From: Candidatus Hydrogenedentota bacterium
GTDB lineage: Bacteria; Hydrogenedentota; Hydrogenedentia; Hydrogenedentales; JAGMZX01
Assembly (NCBI GenBank): GCA_029556545.1
Contig: JAKQEQ010000014.1
Coordinates: forward strand, 1-38,829
DNA length: 38,829 nt
Direction: 5' to 3'
Part shown: positions 1 to 7,801 of the stretch, one piece after another
Layout of the letters: every line of letters starts with the position of its first letter
Position numbering within the stretch: the stretch's first letter is position 1
Notes under the pieces: generated by a model
Seen by the model: only the letters and a program-made list of their open reading frames with translations
The model's database searches: none
Told to the model about the DNA's origin: nothing
Translations under genes and position numbers: made by a program

Positions 1-144
1 GGTGAAGGCGAAGGCGAAGGCGAGGGTGAAGGCGAAGGCGAGGGCGAGGGTGAAGGCGAAGGCGAAGGCGAGGGTGAAGGCGAAGGCGAGGGCGAGGGTG
101 AAGGCGAAGGCGAGGGCGAGGGTGAAGGCGAAGGCGAGGGCGAG
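1..144 (+). repeat. GE-encoding hexanucleotide repeat (GGY GAR)n
   Basis: Tandem GGYGAR hexamers encode uninterrupted Gly-Glu dipeptides up to the TCC codon at 145. The window begins inside the tract, so its true length is unknown. Confidence 0.95.
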
Positions 145-501
145 TCCGCCGAAGGCGGAGAAGCGGAACGCGAAGGTGAGTACTTGACCGGCGTACACAC
201 TGCCGATCAGAATGGCGATTCACAGATCAGTCTCACGGAGTTACTACGGGTCATCCAGTTCTTCAATTCGGACGGATTTCATTGCGCGATTCCGCCCGAG
301 ACCACGGAAGACGGTTACGTGCCGGACCTCAACCCCGCCCAAGAGAATTGTGCCCGTCACGCCGCGGACTACGATCCGCACGATTGGCGGATCGGCCTGT
401 CCGAATTGCTGCGGGTGATCCAATTCTTCAACGTCGGCGGCTATTACTCATGTCCCGAGCAAGGGACAGAAGACGGCTATTGTCCCGGCCCTGAGCGATG
501 A
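1..501 (+). CDS. C-terminal end of a secreted GE-linker surface protein (5' partial)
   Basis: Reading frame 1 is open from the first base and stops with TGA at 499-501, so this is the 3' end of a gene that begins outside the window. About 48 codons of pure Gly-Glu repeat (1-144) are followed by a short degenerate stretch (SAEGGEAEREGEYLTG) and then the terminal domain shared with four other genes here. That domain has an EF-hand-like loop (ADQNGDSQISLTE), the helix [10 protein letters not shown], a TEDGY motif, a second [10 protein letters not shown] unit and a CP..GTEDGYCPG ending. Four cysteines are conserved with the other copies. The role of the domain is unknown; anchoring, sorting or dockerin-like binding is an inference from its constant terminal position and calcium-loop pattern. 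Nothing can be said about the missing ectodomain. Confidence 0.85.
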   Translation, partial: GEGEGEGEGEGEGEGEGEGEGEGEGEGEGEGEGEGEGEGEGEGEGEGESAEGGEAEREGEYLTGVHTADQNGDSQISLTELLRVIQFFNSDGFHCAIPPETTEDGYVPDLNPAQENCARHAADYDPHDWRIGLSELLRVIQFFNVGGYYSCPEQGTEDGYCPGPER

Positions 502-525
502 CTTCGCGGGAACAGGTTTGTAGTT

Positions 526-539
526 CAGGCTTCAGCCTG
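526..539. repeat. Small palindromic hairpin between convergent genes
   Basis: CAGGCT-TC-AGCCTG is a perfect 6-bp inverted repeat in the 79-bp gap between two convergent genes (stops at 501 and 581). A sequence of the same design, CGGGCT-GA-AGCCCG, lies at 4489-4502. No T-tract follows, so a simple intrinsic terminator is not clear. A REP-like short palindrome is equally likely. Confidence 0.5.
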
Positions 540-580
540 TCTTCAGGTTATTCGATAGGGGCGGCAAGCTCGAGCGTGTA

Positions 581-2464
581 CTACGAACAAACGGAACCAA
601 GATACTCCCGCCGCCAGTGCTCGAAAAGGAGCAGCGCCCAGAGCCGCCAGGTGTGATCGCGGCGGCCCGCGCGGTGTTCGCGGAGCATCTCGGCGACGAA
701 CCCCGGCTCGATGAACCCGCCCGCGCGCAGCGCGGATTCCGAAAGGTATTCCTCGATCATCGGGCGCAGCGCCGTGTTGAGCCACACGCCCAACGGCGGG
801 TTGAAGCCGCGCTTGCCGCGGCGCACCGTATCCGCGGGAAGACGCCCCCGCATGCAGCGACGCAGCAGGTACTTGGTCGTGAGGCCGCGCGTCTTAAGCG
901 TGCTCGGCACGCGGCCCAGCAGCGCGATGAGTTCCTGGTCCGCGAGGGGAACGCGCGATTCGAGGCCGTGGGCCATGCTCATGCGGTCCGTGCATTGCAG
1001 CAGGTTATGCGGCAGGAACGACAGCAGGTCCACATACAACACCCGCGACACGAAATCGAGCCCCTCGCACTCGCGGAAAAGGCCGCGCAGGTAGTCGAAA
1101 GCGTCGCGCCCGGCGAGCGGCGCGGCGATGTCTTGCGTGAACAGGCGCGCGCGCTCGTCCGCGCTGTAATAGCCGATCCACGACGCATACATATCGACCG
1201 GGTCGAGCAGGCTCCCCGCGGAGAACTCGCGGATTCGCCGCGGCGCGTGGAAACCGCGCGTGTTCTCGGGGAGTATACGCGCAACCGGGTCTATCACGCC
1301 ACGGCGCAGCCACGCGGGCAACCGCCGATAGTGCAGGGCCAGCCGCGCCCCGATATGCCGCGGATACCCGCCGAAGCACTCGTCGCCGCCGTCGCCCGAA
1401 AGCACGACGGTGACATGCTCGCGAATCAGCTTGCACAGGACGTAGAAAAGGATGGCCGACGGGTTGCCGAAGGGCTCGTCGAAACAGCGCACCATGCGCG
1501 GCAGCAGGTCGACGATGTCCGCCTCGGCGGTCAGTTCGCGGTGGCGCGTCCCGAACTCATGGGAAATCGCGCGCGCGTGGGCGGTTTCATCGTAGCGCAC
1601 GCCCTCGCTCCCGAAGCCGATGGTGAACGTGTTCACGGGCGCATCGACAACGCGGCTCATGTAGTGCACGATGGTCGCCGAGTCCAGTCCGCCGCTAAGG
1701 AACGCGCCGAGGGACACGTCCGCGATCAAGTGCTTCTCGATGGTTTCGCGCAGTCGCGCGTCGAGCGCCTCGACCCACTCCCCTTCGGGGCGCGTCTCCG
1801 GCGCGAACTCGGGCCGCCAGTATCGCCGCGTGGTCCAGCGCCCATCGCGCCAGACGCCGACGTGCGCGGGCGGCAATTGCCGGACCGCCGCGAACAGGGT
1901 GCGCGGCGGCACGGTATACAGGTAGGCGAAGAAATCGTCCACGCTTTCGAGGTCCAGGTCGCGCGGGATTTCCGGCTGCGTCAGCAACCCCTTGATCTCG
2001 GAGGCGAAATACAGCGCGTCGCCGACCTGCGCGTAATAGAACGGCTTGACGCCGACGGGGTCGCGCGCGGCAAAGAGCGTCCGCGCGCGCGCGTCCCACA
2101 GCGCGAACGCGAACATGCCGCGCAGCCGTTCGACGCACGTCTCGCCGTACTCGGCATACGCGGCGAGGATCACCTCCGTATCGCAGTGCGTGCGGAATTC
2201 GTGCCCTCTTGCTTCGAGTTCGGCGCGCAGTTCGAGGAAGTTATAGACCTCGCCGTTGTAGACGATTTGGAGCGCGCCGTCCGCGTAGGCCATGGGCTGG
2301 TGTCCGCCCGCGAGGTCGATGATGCTCAGCCGCCGGTGGCCCAGCGTGACGGACTCGTCCGCGTAGAGACCCGCGTCGTCCGGCCCGCGATGGGCCAGCG
2401 CTTCGGTCATCCGGCGCACCGCGTCTTCATCGCGACGGCCCGCTATGCCTGCTATCCCGCACAT
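581..2464 (-). CDS. asnB: Asparagine synthase, glutamine-hydrolysing (class B)
   Basis: This 627-residue cytoplasmic enzyme transfers glutamine-derived ammonia to an activated aspartyl or other carboxylate group. The protein starts MCGIAG, so Cys2 becomes the N-terminal nucleophile of the Ntn-type glutaminase domain (about 1-210). HRGPD (25-29), RLSIIDL (45-51) and NGEVYN (70-75) are typical of that domain. The synthetase half carries the PP-loop SGGLDS at about 257-262, and later SGDGGDECFGGYPRH and ESRVPLADQ motifs. The length is normal for AsnB, and the ATG is fixed by the required Cys2. It stands alone between a convergent surface-protein gene and a repeat cluster. Some AsnB paralogues of this length modify cell-surface polymers instead of making free asparagine, and the sequence does not decide which applies. 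The predicted start lacks a strong ribosome-binding site. Confidence 0.95.
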   Translation of the reverse strand: MCGIAGIAGRRDEDAVRRMTEALAHRGPDDAGLYADESVTLGHRRLSIIDLAGGHQPMAYADGALQIVYNGEVYNFLELRAELEARGHEFRTHCDTEVILAAYAEYGETCVERLRGMFAFALWDARARTLFAARDPVGVKPFYYAQVGDALYFASEIKGLLTQPEIPRDLDLESVDDFFAYLYTVPPRTLFAAVRQLPPAHVGVWRDGRWTTRRYWRPEFAPETRPEGEWVEALDARLRETIEKHLIADVSLGAFLSGGLDSATIVHYMSRVVDAPVNTFTIGFGSEGVRYDETAHARAISHEFGTRHRELTAEADIVDLLPRMVRCFDEPFGNPSAILFYVLCKLIREHVTVVLSGDGGDECFGGYPRHIGARLALHYRRLPAWLRRGVIDPVARILPENTRGFHAPRRIREFSAGSLLDPVDMYASWIGYYSADERARLFTQDIAAPLAGRDAFDYLRGLFRECEGLDFVSRVLYVDLLSFLPHNLLQCTDRMSMAHGLESRVPLADQELIALLGRVPSTLKTRGLTTKYLLRRCMRGRLPADTVRRGKRGFNPPLGVWLNTALRPMIEEYLSESALRAGGFIEPGFVAEMLREHRAGRRDHTWRLWALLLFEHWRREYLGSVCS

Positions 2465-2515
2465 GGTATTGCCCGCGTCCGCTGGGTATCAGATTGCGGG
2501 CAGCATAGCACGTGG

Positions 2516-2573
2516 CATGGGCATCCTGCCCATGATCGAAACCCTCACCCCGCCCTCTCCCTCGGGGAGAGGG
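2516..2573. repeat. Two adjacent perfect hairpins in the asnB-leuB gap
   Basis: CATGGGCA-TCC-TGCCCATG (2516-2534; 8-bp stem, 3-nt loop) is followed by CCCTCTCCC-TCG-GGGAGAGGG (2553-2573; 9-bp stem, 3-nt loop). They sit directly upstream of the larger repeat at 2587-2812, giving a mosaic of short palindromes. Neither is followed by a T-run on either strand, so they look like extragenic palindromic repeats rather than classical terminators. Confidence 0.7.
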
Positions 2574-2586
2574 AACACTGACGCGG

Positions 2587-2812
2587 AATCAGCAACCACC
2601 CGTAGAACGGGTGGTATAAGGCTGGCCCCATAAAGGGGCCAAAGAACCGATTTCGTGCTCATGCTCGTGATCGTAATCGTAATCGTAATCGTAATCGAGT
2701 CTTCCGCTCGTGCAAGTGAACGAGCAAGGGCACGACAACGAGTCGAACTCCCGATTACGAGCACGAAATATCACGTGGGAACGGCAGAGCCGGTGGACTA
2801 ACTTTGATTCAG
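2587..2812. repeat. Dispersed palindromic repeat, copy A (226 bp)
   Basis: It is near-identical to 14757-14964. It begins with a 9-bp perfect hairpin (ACCACCCGT-AGA-ACGGGTGGT, 2595-2615) and a 6-bp hairpin (GGCCCC-ATAAA-GGGGCC, 2624-2640). A long inverted repeat follows, with arms TTTCGTGCTC...GTAATCG and CGATTACGAGCACGAAA (2752-2768). The 5' arm contains four TAATCG hexamers; copy B has one, and this accounts exactly for the 18-bp length difference. The right end overlaps the TGA stop of the dehydrogenase gene (2809-2811). No transposase is attached, so it is probably a non-autonomous REP- or MITE-like element. Together with the hairpins at 2516-2573 it fills most of the 344-bp gap between asnB and the dehydrogenase gene; I see no gene in that gap. 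Confidence 0.85.
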
Positions 2813-3888
2813 ACCGTAGCGACGAACTCCGCGATGGCGTCGCCGATCTTCGCGGTCGAACTGCCCTTTTCCTTAATTTCCTTCGCGGACATGCCGGGGT
2901 ACTGATCCGATTGAAGGAATGCGATAACGGCTTTTTCGATGGCCGCGCCCGCTTCGGCTTCACCCAGGTGTTCGAGGAGCATTTGCCCGGCACAGATACA
3001 CGCCATCGGGTTGATGACGCCCTGGCCGGTGTATTTTGGCGCGCTGCCGCCGATGGGCTCGAACATCGAGACCCCCTCGGGGTTGATGTTGCCGCCCGCA
3101 GCCACGCCCATGCCGCCCTGGACCATCGCGCCGAGGTCCGTGATGATGTCGCCGAACATGTTGCCGGTGACGATCACGTCGAACCACTCTGGGTTCTTCA
3201 CCATCCACATGGTCGTGGCGTCCACGTGATAGTATTCCCGCTTGATGTCCGGGTAGTCCCTCGCCCCCATTTCGTGAAAGGCGCGCTCCCACAGATCGTA
3301 AACGTACGTAAGCACATTGGTCTTGCCGGACAGCGCCAGCGTGTTTCGCTTGTTCCGTTTGCGCGTGTATTCGAAGGCGTACTTGAGACAGCGGTCCACC
3401 TCATTGCGCGTGTATACGCTGCACTGCATCGCCACCTCGAACGGCGTGCCCTTGCGCTGTACGCCGCCGATGCCCGTGTACATGTCCGCCGAATTCTCGC
3501 GCACCACCACGAAGTCGATATCTTCCGGTCCCTTGTCCTTCAGCGGGGTCTCGACATTCGGATACAGTTTGACGGGACGAAGGTTGATGTACTGGTCCAG
3601 TTCAAAGCGCACCCGAAGCAGAATGCCCTTTTCGAGAATGCCCGGCTTGACGTCGGGGTGCCCGATGGCGCCCAGAAAGATGGCGTCATATTGGCGCAGT
3701 TCGTCGATGGCCGAGTCCGGAAGCACTTCGCCCGTGGCAAGATAGCGATCGCCGCCGAAATCGTACTGCGTCGTCTCGATGGAGAATCCGAAGCGCCGCG
3801 CCGCGGCCTCCGCCACCTTGACGCCTTCTCGAAGCACCTCCGGGCCGGTGCCGTCGCCGGGCAGCAGGGCAATCTTGTATTTCGCCAT
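2809..3888 (-). CDS. leuB: 3-isopropylmalate dehydrogenase-type beta-decarboxylating dehydrogenase
   Basis: This 359-residue cytoplasmic NAD-dependent enzyme of the isocitrate/isopropylmalate dehydrogenase family most likely catalyses the third step of leucine synthesis. Seen: an N-terminal ALLPGDGTGPE motif, VVVRENSADMYTG (substrate-loop region), SGKTNVL, YHVDATTMW, VTGNMFGDIITDLGA (metal-binding aspartates) and EPIGGSAPKYTGQGVINP (cofactor loop). The start at 3888 is chosen because GGAAGGAG lies 7 nt upstream; a longer reading from 3933 lacks such a site and adds unconserved residues. The substrate loop reads REN...MY rather than the textbook REL..GIYFG, so tartrate or homoisocitrate dehydrogenase activity is possible, although the rest resembles planctomycete-type LeuB as I know it. 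No other leucine-pathway gene is nearby. Confidence 0.85.
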   Translation of the reverse strand: MAKYKIALLPGDGTGPEVLREGVKVAEAAARRFGFSIETTQYDFGGDRYLATGEVLPDSAIDELRQYDAIFLGAIGHPDVKPGILEKGILLRVRFELDQYINLRPVKLYPNVETPLKDKGPEDIDFVVVRENSADMYTGIGGVQRKGTPFEVAMQCSVYTRNEVDRCLKYAFEYTRKRNKRNTLALSGKTNVLTYVYDLWERAFHEMGARDYPDIKREYYHVDATTMWMVKNPEWFDVIVTGNMFGDIITDLGAMVQGGMGVAAGGNINPEGVSMFEPIGGSAPKYTGQGVINPMACICAGQMLLEHLGEAEAGAAIEKAVIAFLQSDQYPGMSAKEIKEKGSSTAKIGDAIAEFVATV

Positions 3889-4099
3889 TTCGTAACTCCT
3901 TCCTGCGTGCGGGATGATGCCTATCGAGGCCAAAGTGAAAGGCGCGCGATCCTACCACGCCCCCGGCGGACGTGTCCAAGCCCGAATTGACGGTATGAGC
4001 CGCGCCCGCCAAGCCTGCACAGGCACGCGTCCAACCGCTGAAGCCTGCCCTCTTGCCGAGGCGGCGGGCTCGCCACGGCGTAACGTAGCAAAGCCGGGT

Positions 4100-4408
4100 C
4101 TACGCGCCGGCGCCGTGCGCGAGCGTGCCCAGGGACGCGCGGCCCCGCGCCCGGAAGCACTCCCGTAAACGCGAAAGAAGATTGAACTTGATGGTGTCGA
4201 CCGGCTGACTCGGCCCGTTCGCGCGCAGGAAATCGCGGTACGCCTCCTGCACAAGCGACTCCGCCTGGGCCTTGTTCCCGGTCATGCGCAGCGCTACCGC
4301 GCGCAGCGTGTCCGCGTACTGCATGCACACGCACATCTGATGCGCGGCCGCGTGTTCACCCGCCGTCAACGTGCACTGCGCTAACTGCCGTTCTTCTGGC
4401 GTTCTCAT
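4100..4408 (-). CDS. Stand-alone sigma-70 region 2-like small protein
   Basis: This 102-residue protein has a middle part (YADTLRAVALRMTGNKAQAE, then SLVQEAYRDFLRAN) that follows the pattern of ECF sigma-factor region 2, which binds core polymerase and the -10 element. The frame stops soon after a FRARGR segment, where an ECF factor would continue through a linker into region 4, so the promoter -35-binding half is absent. No region 4 follows in another frame within the next 200 bp, so a simple frameshift does not explain it. An N-terminal CVC pair precedes the helical part. It may be a truncated sigma factor or a small polymerase-associated regulator. A purine-rich GGGGGAACG lies about 8 nt before the ATG. 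The 211 bp downstream (3889-4099) hold only the leader of the dehydrogenase gene. Confidence 0.6.
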   Translation of the reverse strand: MRTPEERQLAQCTLTAGEHAAAHQMCVCMQYADTLRAVALRMTGNKAQAESLVQEAYRDFLRANGPSQPVDTIKFNLLSRLRECFRARGRASLGTLAHGAGA

Positions 4409-4488
4409 CGCTCGTTCCCCCGTGCTTTTGTTTACCTATTGTTCCAACCCAAATTCGATTCCGACCAACGTCCGTCTCATATCGACAA

Positions 4489-4502
4489 CGGGCTGAAGCC
4501 CG
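4489..4502. repeat. Small palindrome CGGGCT-GA-AGCCCG
   Basis: A perfect 6-bp inverted repeat in the gap between the second Rrf2 gene and the sigma-2-like gene. It has the same architecture as the hairpin at 526-539. On the minus strand it lies just after the Rrf2 stop and could act as a weak transcript end. Confidence 0.45.
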
Positions 4503-4514
4503 CACTCTGAACGC

Positions 4515-4988
4515 TTACCGCTTCGCGGCCGCGCCGCGTTTGCGCGTCCCGCCGTGCGTCGGCGATTCCTCGCAATCGCCGCCGAGGTCCGCCAAGTCCT
4601 GCAAGGTCTGTCCCGCCAATCGGCCCAAGAGCCTTTTCTTGGTCTCGCTCCACAACGGATGGAGCGGACACGGATGCTCGCTGCCGCATTCCGGCAATCC
4701 CATCACGCAATGGTCGAACGTCTCCTCGCCATCGACCGCGCGGATAACCTCGAGCAGCGTGATCGCCCGCGGGTCCCGCGTCAGTTCGTACCCGCCGCCC
4801 GGGCCGCGCACCGCACTCAGAAACCCGCCGTGCACCAGCGCCTGAAACACCTTGCGGGTGTACGGCTCGGGTATTCCGACCCGCCGGCAAATTTCCGCCG
4901 CCTGGAAACGCCGCGCTTCTCCCCTGGGCACGACACAGACCAGGGCGCGTATTGCATATTCGCAACCCTTCGAATACAACCGGAACAT
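4515..4988 (-). CDS. Rrf2-family transcriptional regulator with cluster-binding cysteines
   Basis: This protein of about 157 residues has a winged helix-turn-helix at the N-terminus (YAIRALVC, EICRRVGIPEPYTRKVFQAL) and the Rrf2 glycine wing RGPGGGYELTR. The regulatory loop contains CVMGLPECGSEHPCPLHPLW: three cysteines spaced as in IscR/NsrR proteins that hold an Fe-S cluster. An unusual tail of about 25 residues is rich in Lys/Arg (TRKRGAAAKR). ATG at 4988 is preferred because GAGG precedes it by 5-6 nt; GTG at 4994 is the alternative. A near-consensus sigma-70 promoter lies upstream (5036-5065), with a palindrome over its -10, so autoregulation is likely. It adjoins the NO-defence genes and probably senses NO, redox or iron-sulfur status. 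Confidence 0.88.
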   Translation of the reverse strand: MFRLYSKGCEYAIRALVCVVPRGEARRFQAAEICRRVGIPEPYTRKVFQALVHGGFLSAVRGPGGGYELTRDPRAITLLEVIRAVDGEETFDHCVMGLPECGSEHPCPLHPLWSETKKRLLGRLAGQTLQDLADLGGDCEESPTHGGTRKRGAAAKR

Positions 4989-5035
4989 GGCCACCTCGGG
5001 TGCATAAGACGTCCCGCCGCCTTATTCTGGAGCCT

Positions 5036-5065
5036 ATTATCCATAATGCGCCTCCGGCTTGTCAA
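5036..5065 (-). promoter_or_regulatory. Sigma-70 promoter of the second Rrf2 gene with overlapping palindrome
   Basis: On the minus strand, TTGACA (5060-5065) is followed after 18 bp by GATAAT (5036-5041). The palindrome ATTAT-CC-ATAAT (5036-5047) covers the -10 hexamer and is a natural repressor site for the Rrf2 protein encoded 48 bp downstream. Confidence 0.7.
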
Positions 5066-5096
5066 CCGTATTTTTCCCGGATTCCGCATATTCGCG

Positions 5097-6563
5097 TCAG
5101 TTCCAGTCCAGCAGGCGCCGCTCGCCCTCGAGCGCGCGGATGGCCGTGACATCCTGGGTGACCTCGAGGCAACCCCGGTATTGTCCTTCGACGTTGCGCA
5201 CCGCGAAGTAGCGAATTTGCACGAACCGGCCCTTGAACGGAATCCAGAACTCGGCTACGTCGCGGGTCCCGGCACGGAATTCGTCGAGGATGCGGTTGAC
5301 GATATGCACGCTCTTCTGCGGGTGGCAATCCTGCACTTTGCGCCCGATAGCGCCGGGACTGCGCGGAAACAACCGCTCTTTCCCGTCCGAATAGTAACGA
5401 ACCTCGTCATTATCATCAACGAACGATATTTCGACCGGCAGATGGGTCAGGAGCAGATTGACCTGTTCCAGGTTCAGCAGCCCCGTATCCAACGGTATGA
5501 CGTCCAGGCCGGTCCGCACACTTGCCTGGCCTTCGCCCGTATCGTCAGCGAGCGCGGGACGCCACTCGGCGGCGGGCGTCGCCAAGGCGTAACCGATCTC
5601 CTCCTCGCCTTCGCGCACCGCGACCCAATCGCGCTCGGAGAGGACCTGCAAGGACATGGGGAAAAGGATGTTCTCCTCCTTGTAGACCATCTCGTCAACG
5701 GCGGTGAGCAGTTCCGGGCCGGCGGTCGCGAGGGCGGCGTAATCCTTCCCTTCGATGGCCGCGCGCACCTGCTTGAACACCGCGCGGATGTCGTCGTGCA
5801 CCGCCCACATGACCTTCGGCGGCGCGGTGATCCCGTGCTTCTCCAACTGGGGAAACAACTGGTGCTCCTTGCGCAGATAGTGCTTGTCCACCTCGCCCAG
5901 CCGCTCGAAGCCCGCAGCGAGTCCGCGGTGCGCGTCGGCCAGCCGCCCCGGGTCCGGCGGCGCGCCCGCCGCGTCAAAGAAGGCGCGTAACGCGCGGATG
6001 ACCCGGCCCAACGCCTCGTTCTCCCGCTTGAAGGTGTCCACGGGATGCCCCGGCGGAACCGCTGTCTGTTGCTCGCCGGCGAGGGCGTCCTTGAACACGG
6101 CGACGTGTACGTCGCATAGCCGCTTGATCTCTTCCGGCGCGATGCCGTCCTGGACCAGCCGCTGTTCCATCGCGGCGATCTCGGCGGGAGAGACCTCCTC
6201 GGCAAGGGCCGCGAATTGCGCCTTCACTTCATCGAGGCTCTTGCCTTCGTGCAGCCCCGTGACGATTTGCTTGAGGGTCTCGACCCGTTCCGCATCTACG
6301 GCGTCCTCGATCGCGGCGGCATCCACCTCGACCGTCTCGCCCGTTTCGCGCGCAATCGCGCCGGCCACGTCGCGCAACAGCTGGTCGCGGTCGATCCGGG
6401 CCATGCCGGCGGCCTTGTCGAGCGTGGCAAATCGGGCCACGGTCTTGCGCATAACCGCGTTGCGCAACATCTGGAACTCCTGGGCGTAATCGCCCAGAAA
6501 CTCGATGAGGAACGGATACCGCTCGATCAGCTTTCCGATTCGCGTATTGCCCGTCAGCTTCAT
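5097..6563 (-). CDS. DUF438 / hemerythrin HHE / PAS multidomain protein
   Basis: This soluble protein of 488 residues has four parts in order: a DUF1858-like N-terminus (TRIGKLIERYPFLIEFL), a DUF438 helical region (TLKQIVTGLHEG onwards), a hemerythrin HHE domain, and a C-terminal PAS-like domain (VEISFVDDNDEVRYYS through RGCLEVTQDVT). In the hemerythrin domain, HYLRKEHQLFPQLEKHG, HDDIR and YKEENILFP supply the usual His/Glu di-iron ligands. Proteins of this architecture are thought to bind O2 or NO at the di-iron site and to signal or repair. ATG 6563 is chosen because GAGGAG sits 7-8 nt upstream; the in-frame ATG at 6581 would bury that site. It follows the cupin gene by 32 bp, so it is probably the last gene of the ric operon. 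Confidence 0.88.
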   Translation of the reverse strand: MKLTGNTRIGKLIERYPFLIEFLGDYAQEFQMLRNAVMRKTVARFATLDKAAGMARIDRDQLLRDVAGAIARETGETVEVDAAAIEDAVDAERVETLKQIVTGLHEGKSLDEVKAQFAALAEEVSPAEIAAMEQRLVQDGIAPEEIKRLCDVHVAVFKDALAGEQQTAVPPGHPVDTFKRENEALGRVIRALRAFFDAAGAPPDPGRLADAHRGLAAGFERLGEVDKHYLRKEHQLFPQLEKHGITAPPKVMWAVHDDIRAVFKQVRAAIEGKDYAALATAGPELLTAVDEMVYKEENILFPMSLQVLSERDWVAVREGEEEIGYALATPAAEWRPALADDTGEGQASVRTGLDVIPLDTGLLNLEQVNLLLTHLPVEISFVDDNDEVRYYSDGKERLFPRSPGAIGRKVQDCHPQKSVHIVNRILDEFRAGTRDVAEFWIPFKGRFVQIRYFAVRNVEGQYRGCLEVTQDVTAIRALEGERRLLDWN

Positions 6564-6595
6564 GCGTGTACTCCTCTTCACGGCGTTGGCGGACG

Positions 6596-6982
6596 TCAGG
6601 CCCCCGCGCCGCCGAGAATGATCAGAAATGCGGTGTCTTCGATCGCCTCGACCGTGTGGGGCAGCCCGCGCGCGCAGACCGCGCCCATGCCTTGCCTCAG
6701 CGTTGTCCGTCGCGCCCCGGAGGCGAACGAGATACTGCCTTCCAGCACGACCACCGTAATCGGGCCGGGCGCGCGGTGTTCCGCGAGCGTTGCGCCCGCG
6801 CGCATTACCGTGAGCACGACTGTCATCGCGGGGTCGCGCACCAGCGTGAGACCGCTCCGGCCCGCATCCGCGAACGCGGGCTCCTTGCGCACCTGTTCGA
6901 TGAGCGCCGGGAACGGCAGCGCCTCGAAGGCGCCATCGTCGAGTTTCACGGGCTTATGCGGTCGGGTGACGGGCGCGTCCAT
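6596..6982 (-). CDS. Small cupin-domain protein
   Basis: This 128-residue protein is a single cupin barrel. AGATLAEHRAPGPITVVVLEG matches the first cupin motif region and LRQGMGAVCARGLPHTVEAIED the second. The His/Glu pattern is only partly kept (EH in motif 1, PH in motif 2), so metal binding is uncertain. It starts 3 bp after the ric stop codon, which makes translational coupling with ric very likely. Small cupins of this type are often found beside hemerythrin and denitrification genes, but a specific function cannot be read from the sequence. Confidence 0.8.
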   Translation of the reverse strand: MDAPVTRPHKPVKLDDGAFEALPFPALIEQVRKEPAFADAGRSGLTLVRDPAMTVVLTVMRAGATLAEHRAPGPITVVVLEGSISFASGARRTTLRQGMGAVCARGLPHTVEAIEDTAFLIILGGAGA

Positions 6983-6985
6983 GGC

Positions 6986-7711
6986 TTATGCGCCTCCCGC
7001 GACTTGCTGTTCCATCGCCACCGCGCGCGGAAACAGAATGTTGTTTTCCTTGTGGATGTGCTGGTGCAGGTCCCGTTCGAGCGACTGAAGACCGTCCAGC
7101 ACCGCGCGATATGAGTTGCAGGCCCAATCCGGCGGCGTGTACCCGTCCGTCAGCGTCCGCAGCCGCTCGAGCGCCTCACCGGCGTTGTCGTGCTCCATCT
7201 CCATCACGACAATGGGAGCAGTGATAGAGCCGCAGCCGAACGACGGCGGCGCATTTGTCGCATCCATCTCGCGAATGGCGGGAAAGAGCACCTGCTCCTC
7301 CTTTATCATGTGCATTTCCAACTCCGCCTTCAGGCCATGAAACACCTCCTCGGCCTCGGCCAGGCGCGGCTCCTTGCCGCCGTGTCGCCCGGCGACCTTG
7401 GCCAGCAATTCCACCAGCCGCGGCAGTTCGTTCCGCAGATACGCGTGATGCGTATTGACAATGTGATCAATGAGCGCCGTCAGGCCCATGCCCAGGCAAT
7501 CGACGTTTTCGTCCGGCTCAGACGCCGCCTCCGCGGCCAGTAGCCGTTCGACCACCGCCGCCGGGCTGAGCCCCTTCTCGCGGCAGGCGTCCTCGAGCGG
7601 CTTCTTGCCGCCGCAGCAGTAGTCGATCCCGAACTCTTCGAAGGCCCGCGACCGGGCGGGCCGCTCCGCCACCAACTCCCCGACCGTGCGTTCCAGGTTG
7701 ATCGTGCTCAT
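6986..7711 (-). CDS. ric: Iron-sulfur cluster repair di-iron protein
   Basis: This 241-residue cytoplasmic protein is homologous to ScdA/YtfE (RIC), which supplies iron to rebuild Fe-S clusters damaged by NO or oxidative stress. Seen: the N-terminal DUF542-type segment with FGIDYCCGGKKPLEDAC, then the hemerythrin-like domain with DHIVNTHHAYLR, MHMIKEEQVLFPAI, MEMEHDNAGEAL and HQHIHKENNILFPRA, which provide the His and Glu di-iron ligands. ATG 7711 is preceded by AAGGAG at 7 nt and opens the conserved STINLERTVGEL start; an upstream reading to 7774 is basic low-complexity sequence and is rejected. It lies 90 bp after norB and directly before the cupin gene, in the usual NO-stress context. Confidence 0.95.
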   Translation of the reverse strand: MSTINLERTVGELVAERPARSRAFEEFGIDYCCGGKKPLEDACREKGLSPAAVVERLLAAEAASEPDENVDCLGMGLTALIDHIVNTHHAYLRNELPRLVELLAKVAGRHGGKEPRLAEAEEVFHGLKAELEMHMIKEEQVLFPAIREMDATNAPPSFGCGSITAPIVVMEMEHDNAGEALERLRTLTDGYTPPDWACNSYRAVLDGLQSLERDLHQHIHKENNILFPRAVAMEQQVAGGA

Positions 7712-7721
7712 ATCACGTCTC

Positions 7722-7799
7722 CTTATCTTGCGTTTCGTACTCGTTCTCGCTCTTGCCCTTGAACGGACAGACAAGGGCGCGGCGCGCCAATGGGCGCGC
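7722..7799. repeat. Degenerate CGTACTCGTTCTCG tract and GC-rich hairpin between norB and ric
   Basis: The gap contains TTTCGTACTCGTTCTCGCTC, which resembles the hexameric arm of the repeats at 2587 and 14757, and a hairpin GCGCGCC-AATG-GGCGCGC (7782-7799) just after the norB stop. The hairpin may end or attenuate norB transcription before ric. The similarity to the repeat is weak. Confidence 0.4.
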
Positions 7800-7801
7800 T
7801 A

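Noticed and set aside
617-2581. Long plus-strand open frame opposite asnB (654 codons)
   Set aside because: It is an antisense shadow of a GC-rich gene. The minus-strand frame has a complete AsnB with all catalytic motifs, while the plus frame has no recognisable domain.
2589-2764. Short frames with (Asp-Tyr)n(Glu-His)n translations in the dispersed repeat
   Set aside because: They arise from the TAATCG and GTGCTC hexamers of the repeat arms; no ribosome-binding site or conserved domain supports expression.
2587-2812. CRISPR-like interpretation of the repeated palindromes
   Set aside because: The two main copies are 12 kb apart and have no spacers, unit periodicity or cas genes, so this is a dispersed repeat.
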